DNA of 64,000 bases. It comes from an uncultured Oscillibacter sp. Lineage in GTDB: Bacteria > Bacillota > Clostridia > Oscillospirales > Oscillospiraceae. The DNA lies in NCBI GenBank assembly GCA_947365245.1, contig CANAWG010000012.1, positions 1 to 64,000 of the forward strand, read 5' to 3'. The notes below the pieces were generated by a model. That model saw nothing but the letters and a program-made list of their open reading frames with translations, was not told where the DNA came from and ran no database searches. Positions 8,401 to 16,678 of this stretch are shown here, piece after piece. The position numbers were made by a program, and so were the translations under genes. Every line of letters begins with the position of its first letter. Position 1 is the stretch's first letter.

Positions 8401-9137
8401 TGCGCGTTCGCCTCCTTTGTCAGTACCGGACAGCCGCCCAGGGTGTCCGCCAGAATCCGGGGCAGGATCTCAGCGGCCGAGCCCCGGTGGCGCAGCCGTC
8501 CGTCGCCCACCACGATGACCTCGTCCGCCAGGGAGATGATGCGCTCCTGGTGGGAGATGATAATCATGGTGCCGCTGCCGGCGGCGTGAATCTGCTCGAA
8601 AGTCTCCGTCAGCCGGGCGAAGCTCCACAGGTCGATGCCCGCCTCCGGCTCATCGAAGATCATCAGCTGGGCGTTCCGGGCCAGAATCGAGGCGATCTCG
8701 ATGCGCTTGACCTCGCCGCCGGAGAGGCTGACGTCCACCTCCCGGTCCAGATAGTCGTTGGCGCACAGGCCCACCCGGGTGAGGTACTGGCAGCACTTGT
8801 CCTTGGAGAGCTTTTCGTCCCCGGAGGCCAATGTCAGCAGATCCCGCACCGTCAGCCCCTTGAAGCGGGGGGGCTGCTGGAAGCCGTAGCTGATGCCCAG
8901 GCGGGCCCGCTCCGTGATGCCAAGGGACGTGATGTCCTGCCCGTTCCAGAGGATCTGGCCGGCGGTGGGCGTCACCAGCCCCATGATGATCTTGGCCAGG
9001 GTGGTCTTGCCGCCGCCGTTGGGGCCGGTGAACACCACCAGGCGGTGGTCGGGAATCGTGAGGGAGATGTCGTTCAAAATGCCCAGCTCCCCGTCCCCCT
9101 CCCGGACGGAGTAGCTGATGGACTTGAGTTCCAGCAT
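8397..9137 (-). CDS. smsC: SmsC: ABC-type ATPase of the minimal Fe-S assembly system
   Basis: A 246-residue soluble ABC ATPase of the SufC type: Walker A GPNGGGKTT (about residues 39-47), Q-loop GFQQPP, signature SLSGGEVKR (about 143-151) and Walker B LMIFDEPEAGID (about 163-174). The E-A-G-I-D form after Walker B is typical of SufC rather than of transporters, and no membrane partner is nearby. Start ATG has a GGAGG site 7-8 bases upstream. First gene of the operon smsC-smsB-6163 CDS, with a sigma-A promoter about 45 bp before the start. Confidence 0.92.
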   Translation of the reverse strand: MLELKSISYSVREGDGELGILNDISLTIPDHRLVVFTGPNGGGKTTLAKIIMGLVTPTAGQILWNGQDITSLGITERARLGISYGFQQPPRFKGLTVRDLLTLASGDEKLSKDKCCQYLTRVGLCANDYLDREVDVSLSGGEVKRIEIASILARNAQLMIFDEPEAGIDLWSFARLTETFEQIHAAGSGTMIIISHQERIISLADEVIVVGDGRLRHRGSAAEILPRILADTLGGCPVLTKEANAQ

Positions 9138-9179
9138 GGTTTGGAACCTCCTCAGAGTGTGGATTTCATAAGCGCGTCT

Positions 9180-9223
9180 ATTTTACCAGATCCGGCAGGA
9201 AAAGACAACATATCAATCTGATA
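9180..9223 (-). promoter_or_regulatory. smsC promoter with upstream dyad
   Basis: On the minus strand: -35 TTGTCT (9203-9208), 17-base spacer, -10 TAAAAT (9180-9185). Immediately upstream of the -35 is the inverted repeat TATCA-ATC-TGATA (9211-9223), placed where an Fe-S or iron regulator (for example Rrf2/IscR family) could act. The regulator assignment is only inference. Confidence 0.65.
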
Positions 9224-9269
9224 GGTTTATATGAAGAACGCCAGCCTTTTCAGCGGTAGTCTACCCCAT

Positions 9270-9298
9270 TTGGCAGGAATTTACCTGTGGCATATACA
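9270..9298 (+). promoter_or_regulatory. Promoter of the ferritin-like gene
   Basis: TTGGCA (9270-9275), 17-base spacer, TATACA (9293-9298). Predicted transcript start near 9305, with an AAAGGAG ribosome site at 9350-9356. Confidence 0.65.
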
Positions 9299-9364
9299 AC
9301 AGTAACAAAAAAATCCCCCAGAGCATAGAATGGGGCGCAGATGAAGAGCAAAGGAGTGGCGTTT

Positions 9365-10045
9365 ATGGCAGAGAACATCCAATGTCCTGAGGTTTACGAC
9401 TTTCGGAAGTACGACCGGGTCTGGCAGCGGGTGGCACCGGATCTGGAGCCCTACCCCGGCGTGCAGACCACAGCCACGGTCCAGCCGGCGGCGGCGTCCC
9501 GTCCCCCGGCACAGAGCGGGATGGGGGCGGCGCAGGGACGGCCGGCGCCCGCCGGGGCCCTGGCCCGGCAGGAGAGCCAGCTGCCCGGGGCCTCTCAGAA
9601 TCCCTGCTGTATGGGCAGCGCGGCGGCGGAGATGCTGGAGGTGCTGACGGGATTCATTGAGGAGTCGCTGTCGGACCGGCGGTCCCTTCTGGCCCTGAGC
9701 CGCCGGGCGCCCGCCTGGGCCCGGCAGCCGCTGCGGGACATGGCCGCCGAGGAGGAGACCCACGCCCGGCGGCTGATGGCGGTCCACTACCTCATCACCG
9801 GCCAGTGCTACCGGCCGGCCATCGCCGGCGGACCGGTGAGCGTGGGGCGCTGGTGCCCCGCCCTGCGGGAGCAGTACCACGTAGAGGCCTGCAACGGCTT
9901 CAACTACGCCCGGGCCGCCGACGGCACCACAGACCCGTGCCTCGCCAAGCTCTTAAACGAGCTCAGCGAGGACGAGTACCGCCACGCCCGGGAGCTGATG
10001 GCCCTGCTGGAGCGGTCCATCCAGGGGGAACGGCAGCGCTGCTGA
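9365..10045 (+). CDS. Ferritin-like di-iron domain protein
   Basis: A 226-residue protein with two parts. Residues ~1-75 are a low-complexity Ala/Pro/Gln-rich stretch. Residues ~80-225 look like a four-helix ferritin-like bundle with two E-x-x-H-type helices (EEETHARRLM and EDEYRHARELM), the pattern of rubrerythrin and other di-iron proteins. No rubredoxin CxxC pair is present, so it is not a classical rubrerythrin. Start chosen at 9365 because AAAGGAG lies 8 bases before it; an in-frame ATG at 9341 lacks such a site. Its divergent position next to the Fe-S assembly operon suggests iron or oxidative-stress physiology, but the function is not established; ferritin-like domains also occur in spore-coat proteins. 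Confidence 0.75.
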   Translation: MAENIQCPEVYDFRKYDRVWQRVAPDLEPYPGVQTTATVQPAAASRPPAQSGMGAAQGRPAPAGALARQESQLPGASQNPCCMGSAAAEMLEVLTGFIEESLSDRRSLLALSRRAPAWARQPLRDMAAEEETHARRLMAVHYLITGQCYRPAIAGGPVSVGRWCPALREQYHVEACNGFNYARAADGTTDPCLAKLLNELSEDEYRHARELMALLERSIQGERQRC

Positions 10046-10130
10046 GCGGCCAGACAGTCACGCCGCCCTCGGCGTCCCGGCGTGGCGAGGCGCCGGACCG
10101 CACCCGCCGGACGATGGCGGGCTTCCCTGA

Positions 10131-10177
10131 AAAAAAGCGGCAGCTTCCCGGAAAGCGCTGGGAAACTGCCGCTTTTT
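10131..10177. terminator. Bidirectional terminator between the ferritin-like gene and spoIVB
   Basis: A long stem formed by 10131-10149 and 10160-10177 (one mismatch and a ten-base loop) with A6 on one side and T6 on the other, placed between convergent genes. Confidence 0.88.
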
Positions 10178-10203
10178 TGCTAAATTACTCTACTATAATG
10201 GAT

Positions 10204-11229
10204 TTACTCCGCCGCCCTCAGCATATTTTCAATGGAAATTCCATAACCTTTGGTAGGTTCATTCAAGAGCACGTGGGTCACGGCCCCCACGATTTTTCCG
10301 TTCTGGAGAATGGGGCTGCCGCTCATCCCCTGGACGATACCGCCGGTGAGGGCGATGAGGTCCGGATCCGTGACGGAAATCACCATGTCCCGGCCGTCGC
10401 CGGCGCCGGGGATCACCTTGACGATCTCGATGGCATACTCCGCCACCTCATCCCCCTGGACGTTGGCGCGGATCACCGCGGGCCCGGTCTGGGGCCGCCC
10501 CGCGGGCATGGCCCCGTCGCTCCGCAGCCCGTCGGTCTCCAGCGTGCCGAAGACGCCGCTGCTGGTGTTGGCGTACAGCCGGCCCAAATCCCGGGTGAGG
10601 TCAAAATTCCCCCGCAGCTCTCCGGCGGCGCCGGACTCCCCCCGCTTCACGGCCTTTACCGTGGAGGGCAGGATGGAGCCGTCGGAAAACGGCATCAGCA
10701 GCGCCGTGTCCGTGTCGGTGATGCCGTGGCCCAGGGCGCCGAAGACGCCGGTGGCCGGGTCATAGAAGGTCATGGTGCCGATGCCGGCCATGCTGTCTCG
10801 GACCCAGGCGCCGATGCAGTAGACGCCCTGGTCATTTTGCGCGGGCTCTACGGAGAGGGTCATGCTGCCGCCGTCCCGGCGGACCTGGAGGTCCGTCTCC
10901 GAGCCGCCGCTGCGTTGGAGGAGGGACTGAAACTGCTCCGTGGAGGTCACCGCCGCGCCGCCGCAGGTCTCGATCACATCCCCGGTGCGCAGGCCGCAGG
11001 TTCTGGCGGGCGTTCCGCCGCCGGTGAGCTTCACCACCACCACGCCCCGGGAGAAGAGCTTGATGCCCACCGTGTGCCCCACGGGCACCAGCATCCGGGC
11101 GGTCTCATTTTCAAAAGCGCCCGTCACCTCCGCCGCTTTCGCCGGCGCTCCGGCGCAGAGAAACAGGGCCAAAAGAAGCGCCGCGCCGCCCCGCAGCAGC
11201 CCTTTCGCGTGTCCTTGTGCTTCATACAA
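10204..11229 (-). CDS. spoIVB: SpoIVB, sporulation signalling serine peptidase (S55)
   Basis: A 341-residue secreted protease of the forespore that triggers mother-cell sigma-K activation in spore formers. Visible: an N-terminal hydrophobic signal/anchor (about residues 12-32), a PDZ domain (about 60-125), and the S55 peptidase domain with GALGHGITD (catalytic His) and IVQGMSGSPI (catalytic Ser), close to the C terminus as in the family. The length is somewhat below the Bacillus protein. The open frame begins at a TTG at 11247, but I prefer the TTG at 11229 because AAAGGGG lies 8 bases upstream of it. In Bacillus spoIVB is next to spo0A; here spo0A is 27 kb away. Confidence 0.93.
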   Translation of the reverse strand: MYEAQGHAKGLLRGGAALLLALFLCAGAPAKAAEVTGAFENETARMLVPVGHTVGIKLFSRGVVVVKLTGGGTPARTCGLRTGDVIETCGGAAVTSTEQFQSLLQRSGGSETDLQVRRDGGSMTLSVEPAQNDQGVYCIGAWVRDSMAGIGTMTFYDPATGVFGALGHGITDTDTALLMPFSDGSILPSTVKAVKRGESGAAGELRGNFDLTRDLGRLYANTSSGVFGTLETDGLRSDGAMPAGRPQTGPAVIRANVQGDEVAEYAIEIVKVIPGAGDGRDMVISVTDPDLIALTGGIVQGMSGSPILQNGKIVGAVTHVLLNEPTKGYGISIENMLRAAE

Positions 11230-11380
11230 TACGATCACCCCTTTCAATCAAATCAATCCGCCGGCAACTTCTCACCGGCGGCTCTCTTATGATTTGCTCC
11301 CGCCGCCAAAACACACCTTGCAAAAAGAGGCAGCGCGCCCAAGGGATGAACTGCCTTGTCCGGTTTTGCAGGGCAGAGAG

Positions 11381-11412
11381 AAAACCCGCAGGCAAAAGCC
11401 CGCGGGTTTTTC
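11381..11412 (-). terminator. Terminator of the dcw cluster after ftsZ
   Basis: Stem 11381-11393 with 11398-11410 (one A-C mismatch), four-base loop. On the minus strand it is followed by T-rich sequence, 14 bp after the ftsZ stop codon. Confidence 0.85.
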
Positions 11413-11426
11413 CAAAAACTGTTATC

Positions 11427-12530
11427 TTATTCGTGCTTGTTGAAGATCTTGAAGATATCGTCAAAGGGGTCGTCCTCCGGCTCCGGCTTGGGCACGTCCT
11501 CCTCCCCCAGAGGCACGGGGGCCGGAGCGCCGGCCGTCTGGCCCTCCTGGGCCGTCTTGGGCAGGTGCTTTGCGTCCTTGTCAAAGCCGGTGGCGATGAC
11601 GGTGACCCGGATCTCGTCGTCCATAGTCTCGTCAAAGGTGGCGCCGAAAATGGTCAGCGCGTCCGGGTGGACGGCGTCCCGCACGAGGCTTGCCGCCTGC
11701 TCCACCTCCTCCAGGCCGATGTCCATGGAGCCGGTGATATTGATCAGCACGCCCTTGGCCCCCTCGATGGAGGTCTCCAGCAGCGGGCTGGAGATGGCCA
11801 TCTTGGCGGCCTCCTCGGCCTTGCCCTTCCCGGCGGCCCGGCCCACGCCCATGTGGGCCATGCCGGCGTTTTTCATAATGGCGGTGACGTCGGCGAAGTC
11901 CAGGTTGATGAAGCCGGTGTCCCGGATCAGGTCGGAGATGGACTGCACCGCCTGGCGCAGCACGTCGTCGGCGATCTCAAAGGCGTTGGCAAAGGTCACC
12001 TTCTGGTCGGTGGCGTACTTCAGCCGCTCGTTGGGGATGATGACCAGGGAGTCCACTTTCCCCTCCAGCTCGGCGATGCCCGCCTCGGCGGCCCGCATCC
12101 GGCGGGGGCCCTCAAAGCCAAAGGGCTTGGTGACCACGCCCACGGTGAGAATGTCCATCTCCTTGGCGATCTCCGCCACGATGGGCGCGCCGCCGGTGCC
12201 GGTGCCGCCGCCCATGCCGGCGGCGATGAACACCATGTCCGTGTCCTCCAGGGCCTTGGCGATCTGGTTGCGGCTCTCCTCGGCGGCCTTGCGGCCGATC
12301 TCCGGGTCCGCACCGGCGCCCTTGCCGTGGGTCAGCTTCTCGCCGATCTGAATCTTATCGGAGGCACTGGAGACGTTCAGCGCCTGCTTATCCGTATTCA
12401 CCGCCACAAACTCCACGCCCTTGGTCCCGGAGCGAACCATGCGGTTGACCACGTTGTTCCCGCCGCCGCCAACACCGATTACCTTGATGTTGACAACGGT
12501 ATCGGAAGTCGTTTCCAGTCCAAATGCCAT
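11427..12530 (-). CDS. ftsZ: Cell division GTPase FtsZ
   Basis: A 367-residue tubulin homologue that forms the division ring. Visible: [12 protein letters not shown] start (about residues 15-26), tubulin signature GGGTGTG (about 107-113), the NxDxxD synergy-loop motif (NLDFAD, about 208-213), a variable acidic linker and a C-terminal conserved tail [15 protein letters not shown] for FtsA/SepF/EzrA binding. Complete. ftsA, normally just upstream of ftsZ, is missing; ftsQ is the neighbour instead. It has its own promoter in the 176-bp gap, so its dose can be set apart from the wall genes. Confidence 0.98.
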   Translation of the reverse strand: MAFGLETTSDTVVNIKVIGVGGGGNNVVNRMVRSGTKGVEFVAVNTDKQALNVSSASDKIQIGEKLTHGKGAGADPEIGRKAAEESRNQIAKALEDTDMVFIAAGMGGGTGTGGAPIVAEIAKEMDILTVGVVTKPFGFEGPRRMRAAEAGIAELEGKVDSLVIIPNERLKYATDQKVTFANAFEIADDVLRQAVQSISDLIRDTGFINLDFADVTAIMKNAGMAHMGVGRAAGKGKAEEAAKMAISSPLLETSIEGAKGVLINITGSMDIGLEEVEQAASLVRDAVHPDALTIFGATFDETMDDEIRVTVIATGFDKDAKHLPKTAQEGQTAGAPAPVPLGEEDVPKPEPEDDPFDDIFKIFNKHE

Positions 12531-12562
12531 ATGTGCTGCCTCCTGCTATCATTTGTAGAAAA

Positions 12563-12646
12563 GGGCGAAATCGCCCGGCGCTTTCCACAATATCCAGTAT
12601 CCCAGTATATGAAATCTATTGTATGATACTTTTGTGCTCCGGTCAA
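12563..12646 (-). promoter_or_regulatory. ftsZ promoter and leader hairpin
   Basis: On the minus strand -35 TTGACC (12641-12646), 17-base spacer, -10 TACAAT (12618-12623). The leader contains a GGGCGA-TCGCCC hairpin at 12563-12576 between promoter and ribosome site (AGGAGG). A weaker 9-bp hairpin at 12669-12696 lies just after the ftsQ stop and may end part of the upstream transcript. Confidence 0.8.
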
Positions 12647-12706
12647 GACCCCTCTGACCCTTTTCGTGGTTTTTTCCAAAAGAAACCGGAAAAAACATCC
12701 AATTCC

Positions 12707-13489
12707 TCACTGGGCGTCCGGCCGGAAGTAATCCTTGCTCTCCCCGCGCATATCAAACGTGCCGGTCATGTTGTCCTGAATGACGCCCTCGTCCATGCTC
12801 CACTGGAGCTTTTTGAGCTTGCGGGCGTAGTCCGCGCTGTAGCTCAACCGCACGGTGAAGCGTCCGGCGTACTCCATGGTGATCTCCGAGGAGTCCCCCA
12901 GGTGGATGGCCTCCACCTGCTCCAGCATCTCCGCCGCCTCCAGGGCGCCCAGGAGGCTGAGGAGGCTGCTCTGCTGCACGGCGTACTCCGTTGCGAAAGC
13001 GGGGCCGGTGCCAACCGAGGGCGCCAGCAGCTGGCAGCCGTCGATGACGCCGTATCCGGCGGCGGCCGCCGCAGGCAGCTGCTCTACGATCTTGCCCCGG
13101 CCGGAGCTGGTGGGGCTGATGAGCCAGGCGGCGCCGTCCTGGATCACCGCCAGGGGCTTTCCGCACTCCTCCACCCGGATCTCCAGGGTGTCCGGCAGCT
13201 TTTTGCTGATGCCGCTGATCTCCTTGAGATAGGGCAGCTTCTCCGTCATGCTGGCCGCCACGCGGCCCTTGTTTAAAAGCAGCAGATTGGCCCCGGTCCG
13301 GACGCCGGTGGCGTCCCGCAGCTCCTGCTCCGTGTAGCGCACTCCGCCGGTGATCACGATGGCGTCCACCCGGAAAAACAGCGTCAGCGCCGTGACAAGG
13401 CACACGCATATCGCCAAAACGGACAGCAGCTTATAGAGGAAGCCGGATCTTCCTCTCCTCCGCCGATTGGTTTTTCTGCGTCTTGCCAT
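12707..13489 (-). CDS. ftsQ: FtsQ/DivIB-family cell division protein
   Basis: A 260-residue bitopic membrane protein: very basic cytoplasmic N terminus (MARRRKTNRRRRGR), one membrane segment (about residues 18-38), a POTRA domain starting at FRVDAIVITGGVRYT (about 40-112) and a C-terminal beta domain. It acts in the divisome with FtsL and the septal PBP. The longer open frame upstream runs back into murA in another frame; the start at 13489 is chosen for the family-like N terminus, an AAAGAGAG ribosome site and a 16-bp gap to murA. Confidence 0.9.
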   Translation of the reverse strand: MARRRKTNRRRRGRSGFLYKLLSVLAICVCLVTALTLFFRVDAIVITGGVRYTEQELRDATGVRTGANLLLLNKGRVAASMTEKLPYLKEISGISKKLPDTLEIRVEECGKPLAVIQDGAAWLISPTSSGRGKIVEQLPAAAAAGYGVIDGCQLLAPSVGTGPAFATEYAVQQSSLLSLLGALEAAEMLEQVEAIHLGDSSEITMEYAGRFTVRLSYSADYARKLKKLQWSMDEGVIQDNMTGTFDMRGESKDYFRPDAQ

Positions 13490-13505
13490 ATCTCTCTTTA
13501 AACTC

Positions 13506-14768
13506 CTATATGTCCAGCTCCGCGCGGACGATGTCCGCCCCCAGAGTCCGCAAATCTCTCTCAATGCACTCGTAGCCCCGGTCAATGTGGGCGATCTCGG
13601 AGATGGAGGTCTCCCCCTCCGCCGCCAGGGCCGCCACGCACAGCGCCGCCCCGCCCCGCAGATCCGTGCAGCGCACCGGCGCGCCCCGGAGGGTCTCCAC
13701 GCCGGTGACCACCGCCACCCGGCCCGCCACCCGGATGTCCGCCCCCATGCGGATGAGTTCGTCCACATGGCGGTACCGGTTTTCAAAGATGGTCTCCTCG
13801 AAGACCGTGGCCCCCCGGCCGCGCAGCAGCGCGGCCATCAAAACCGCCTGGGCGTCCGTGGGGAAGCCGGGATAGGGGGCCGTCCGCACGGGGCGGACAC
13901 TTTTCAGCCGTCCCCGGCAGACGCAGCCCACGCCGCCCCGGTCCGCCCGGACGGCGCACCCAGCCTCCCGCAGCACGGCGGCGACGGTGGAGAGGTGCTC
14001 CTCCCGGGCGTTTCGCAGGTAAATCTCCCCGCCGGCGGAGCCGACGGCGCAGAGATAGGTGGCCGCCGCGATGCGGTCCGGCATGATCTCGTAAGTACAG
14101 CCGTGGAGCGCCCGTCCGCCCGCCACTTTGACGGTGGAGGTCCCCGCGCCGGAGACGTCGGCGCCGCAGGCGTTCAGGAAGCCCTGGAGATCCACGATCT
14201 CCGGCTCCTGGGCGGCGCCCACGATGGTGGTGACGCCCTCCGCCCCGCAGGCGGCCAGCATCAGATTCTCCGTGGCCCCCACGGAGGGCAGGCTCAAAAC
14301 CAGGTCCCGTCCCCGCAGGCGGGGGGCCCTGCACCGCAGCATCCCGCCGCTGTCCTGTATCTCCGCCCCCAGCTCCCGCAGGCCCGCCAGATGCAGGTCG
14401 ATGGGCCTGGGGCCCAGCTCACAGCCGCCGGGGTAGCTCATCTCCGCCTCTCCGCACCGGGCCAGAATGGCCCCCAGGAAGATGGCGGAGGAGCGCATTT
14501 CCCGCATCAGTATATCAGAGACGGCGCAGCAGTTCAACCCGGCAGTATCTGCCAGGAGGCTGTCCCCCTCCCAGCGGGCGCCGCAGCCCAGAGTCTTGAG
14601 AATCCGGATGGAGGCGTCCACGTCCCGCAGACGGGGACAGCCCCGCAGCTCCACCTGTCCGCCTGTCAGAAGCGTCGCCGCCAGAATGGGCAGCACGCTG
14701 TTCTTCGCTCCCTGGACGGCCACTTCCCCCGAAAGGCTCCTGCCGCCCCGCACCAATAGCTGGCTCAT
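13506..14768 (-). CDS. murA: UDP-N-acetylglucosamine 1-carboxyvinyltransferase MurA
   Basis: A 420-residue EPSP-synthase-fold enzyme that adds enolpyruvate to UDP-GlcNAc, the first committed step of peptidoglycan synthesis. Visible: GAKNSVLPILAA start (about residues 20-31), the active-site loop GGCELGPRPIDLHL with catalytic Cys116 (fosfomycin target; a Cys, not the Asp of resistant forms), and TDAQA near residue 300. Start at 14768 rather than the TTG/GTG-type codons further up, because a G-rich ribosome site lies 7 bases before it. Its position between murG and ftsQ is usual in Clostridia. Confidence 0.96.
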   Translation of the reverse strand: MSQLLVRGGRSLSGEVAVQGAKNSVLPILAATLLTGGQVELRGCPRLRDVDASIRILKTLGCGARWEGDSLLADTAGLNCCAVSDILMREMRSSAIFLGAILARCGEAEMSYPGGCELGPRPIDLHLAGLRELGAEIQDSGGMLRCRAPRLRGRDLVLSLPSVGATENLMLAACGAEGVTTIVGAAQEPEIVDLQGFLNACGADVSGAGTSTVKVAGGRALHGCTYEIMPDRIAAATYLCAVGSAGGEIYLRNAREEHLSTVAAVLREAGCAVRADRGGVGCVCRGRLKSVRPVRTAPYPGFPTDAQAVLMAALLRGRGATVFEETIFENRYRHVDELIRMGADIRVAGRVAVVTGVETLRGAPVRCTDLRGGAALCVAALAAEGETSISEIAHIDRGYECIERDLRTLGADIVRAELDI

Positions 14769-14855
14769 ACATATTCCCCCCGTACCCAAAATGGTCTCAT
14801 ACAGACCATCCTATGGGCTCGGGGAAAAACTGGTGACTGTGCGCCGCGCCGCCAA

Positions 14856-16004
14856 TCAGGCGGGCGGGCGGGCGCACACCTCCAGAACCGTCTGATAGAT
14901 CCGCTCCGCCGCGTCCCGGATGCCCAGGGCCGCCATGGCCCTTTCCATGCCGGTCCGGCGCTCCTCGTCGTGGAGGATGCCGCAGGCGGCCTGGAACAGC
15001 GCCTGACCGGTGCTGTCCCTTTCCAGCAGCACCGCCGCGCCTCCGGCCTCCTCCAGGGCCCGGGCGTTCTTCTCCTGGTGGTTGTTGGTGACATAGGGGG
15101 AGGGCACCATCAGCGCCGGGACGCCCAGGGCCGTCAGCTCGCTGATGGTGGAGGCCCCGGCCCGGCAGATGACCAGGTCCGCCGCCCGCATCACCGGCGC
15201 CATGTCGTAGATGTACTCCCGGACGTCCAGGGCCGGGTGGTCCTTCAGCTCCACGCCCCGCTCTTTCAGCAGCGACAGCAGCAGCGGATACCCCGTCTCC
15301 CCCGCGCCGTGGATGTGGTGGAAAGGCTCCTTTTTCGCCTCCAGGGCCAGAAAGTCCGCCATCTGGCGGTTCATGCCGGAGGCCCCCAGGGAGCCCCAGA
15401 AGGAGACGATCAGCGGCCGGCCGTCGTCCAGGCCCAGCTTTCGCTTGGCCTCCTCTTTTGTCAGGTCGAAGAAATCCCCCCGCACCGGCGTGCCGGTGAC
15501 CATTACCTTCTCCGGGTGCTTATAGTGCCGGCGGCAGGACTCGAAGCCCACCAGGATCCGGTCCGCGAAAGGCTCCAGCATCTCCGTGGTCAGTCCCGGG
15601 ACCATGTTGGACTCGTGGACCACCGTGGGAACGCCGGCCCTGGCGGCGGCCTTCACCATGGGGTAGCTGGCGTAGCCGCCGGTGCCGATCACCGCGTCCG
15701 GCCGGAAATCCCGCAGGATGGCCCGGGCCTCCCGAGGGGCCCGGAGGAGGTTGCAGACGGAGACCAGGTTGTGCCGGATTTCTTTGGGCTTAAAGGAGCG
15801 GTGAAAGCTGGAGATGTGGACGGTGCGGAAGTCGTACCCCGCCTTGGGGATCAGCTCCTTCTCCAGTCCCCGCTCCGCCCCCACGAAGAGAAACGCCGTC
15901 TCCGGGTCCTTTTCACGCATCAGCTGCGCCAGGGCGATGGCGGGATTGATATGCCCCGCCGTCCCGCCGCAGGTAAAGACGACCCGTTTCAGGTTTTCAG
16001 GCAA
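14856..16004 (-). CDS. murG: MurG, lipid I N-acetylglucosaminyltransferase
   Basis: A 382-residue GT28 enzyme at the inner membrane face that converts lipid I to lipid II. Visible: the GGTAGHINPA glycine-rich loop at the N terminus, a second Rossmann domain with SFWGSLGAS, and the UDP-GlcNAc motif around ICRAGASTISEL followed by the YVTNNHQEKNA segment. The open frame begins at ATG 16031, but an AAAGGGGGTG ribosome site fits a TTG start at 16004, which gives the normal MurG N terminus. The upstream ATG lies inside a repeated 16-bp sequence, so it may be fortuitous. About 660 bp of hairpin-rich DNA separates murG from ftsW. Confidence 0.94.
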   Translation of the reverse strand: MPENLKRVVFTCGGTAGHINPAIALAQLMREKDPETAFLFVGAERGLEKELIPKAGYDFRTVHISSFHRSFKPKEIRHNLVSVCNLLRAPREARAILRDFRPDAVIGTGGYASYPMVKAAARAGVPTVVHESNMVPGLTTEMLEPFADRILVGFESCRRHYKHPEKVMVTGTPVRGDFFDLTKEEAKRKLGLDDGRPLIVSFWGSLGASGMNRQMADFLALEAKKEPFHHIHGAGETGYPLLLSLLKERGVELKDHPALDVREYIYDMAPVMRAADLVICRAGASTISELTALGVPALMVPSPYVTNNHQEKNARALEEAGGAAVLLERDSTGQALFQAACGILHDEERRTGMERAMAALGIRDAAERIYQTVLEVCARPPA

Positions 16005-16071
16005 GGCGGACACCCCCTTTGATACAGCCATGAAGATGGCCGGTCTTCGCGCTGACGCGCGGGGCAGCGAT

Positions 16072-16678
16072 CAGCCATGAAGATGGCTGGTGCCATTCCA
16101 CCCCCCATTTTCTCTCTTTCTTAGCGAAGAAAGAGAGAAAACGGGCCGTGGACGGTCCAAAAGAGAGAAAGACGCGTCGCGCAGGCACTGCCGGCGGTTT
16201 GATTACGCAGGTCTTCCGCCCGCGTCACAGTGCGGGCGGGGGTTTTGGCAGTCAACGCAAGGTCTGTTTTTCTCCCCCCCGCTGCCGCTCCTCCGGCGCT
16301 TTCGGCAGCTCAGGCGCAGACGCCAAGGGAGGGGCCAGGGAACCGCAGGTTCCCGGTTGATTTGCCGGAGGCAAATCAAAGAATTGAAATCATTTTCGGC
16401 GGGACATGCGCCTGCCGAAAATACCTTGACCCGTGCGCCCTTGGGGCGCACACACCAGTGAGCGGACCTCACTGGTGTCCTGGGGTCCAGGGGGCCGGAG
16501 CCCCCTGGTTTCTCCGCCACAGGCGGAGAAAGAATCTTGATCCGTACCAGTCGGGCCGAAAGCCTGACTGGTACACCCCGCCCCAGCCGCCCTGGGCGGC
16601 GTCACCAGTCCGCAGGCTGGTGGTAGGGGAGGTCGAGGGGGAGCAGGCTCCCCCTCGAAAGGCTGGCTTTAGCCAGCC
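16072..16678. repeat. Tandem hairpin array between ftsW and murG
   Basis: A 600-bp non-coding stretch made almost wholly of short adjacent hairpins with unrelated stem sequences. Clear ones (outer limits): 16072-16089, 16108-16141 (15 bp, AGCG loop), 16143-16158 (one G-U), 16216-16239, 16281-16309, 16313-16324, 16338-16354 (GCA loop), 16357-16379 (10 bp, GGA loop), 16393-16421, 16433-16451 (TTG loop), 16452-16478 (10 bp), 16487-16508 (9 bp), 16509-16531 (10 bp, ACA loop), 16544-16574 (13 bp with one G-U), 16586-16600, 16603-16622, 16633-16658 (11 bp, CAGG loop), 16661-16678. Neighbours often touch with no spacer. The last one contains the ftsW stop codon in its loop. No conserved reading frame is evident. 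Confidence 0.9.

Noticed and set aside
16072-16678. Small open frames within the ftsW-murG gap as genes
   Set aside because: They arise from palindromic GC-rich DNA, start without ribosome sites and have no recognisable protein pattern.
16072-16678. CRISPR array or tandem repeat
   Set aside because: The hairpins do not share a repeat sequence and there are no regular unique spacers; no cas gene is present.
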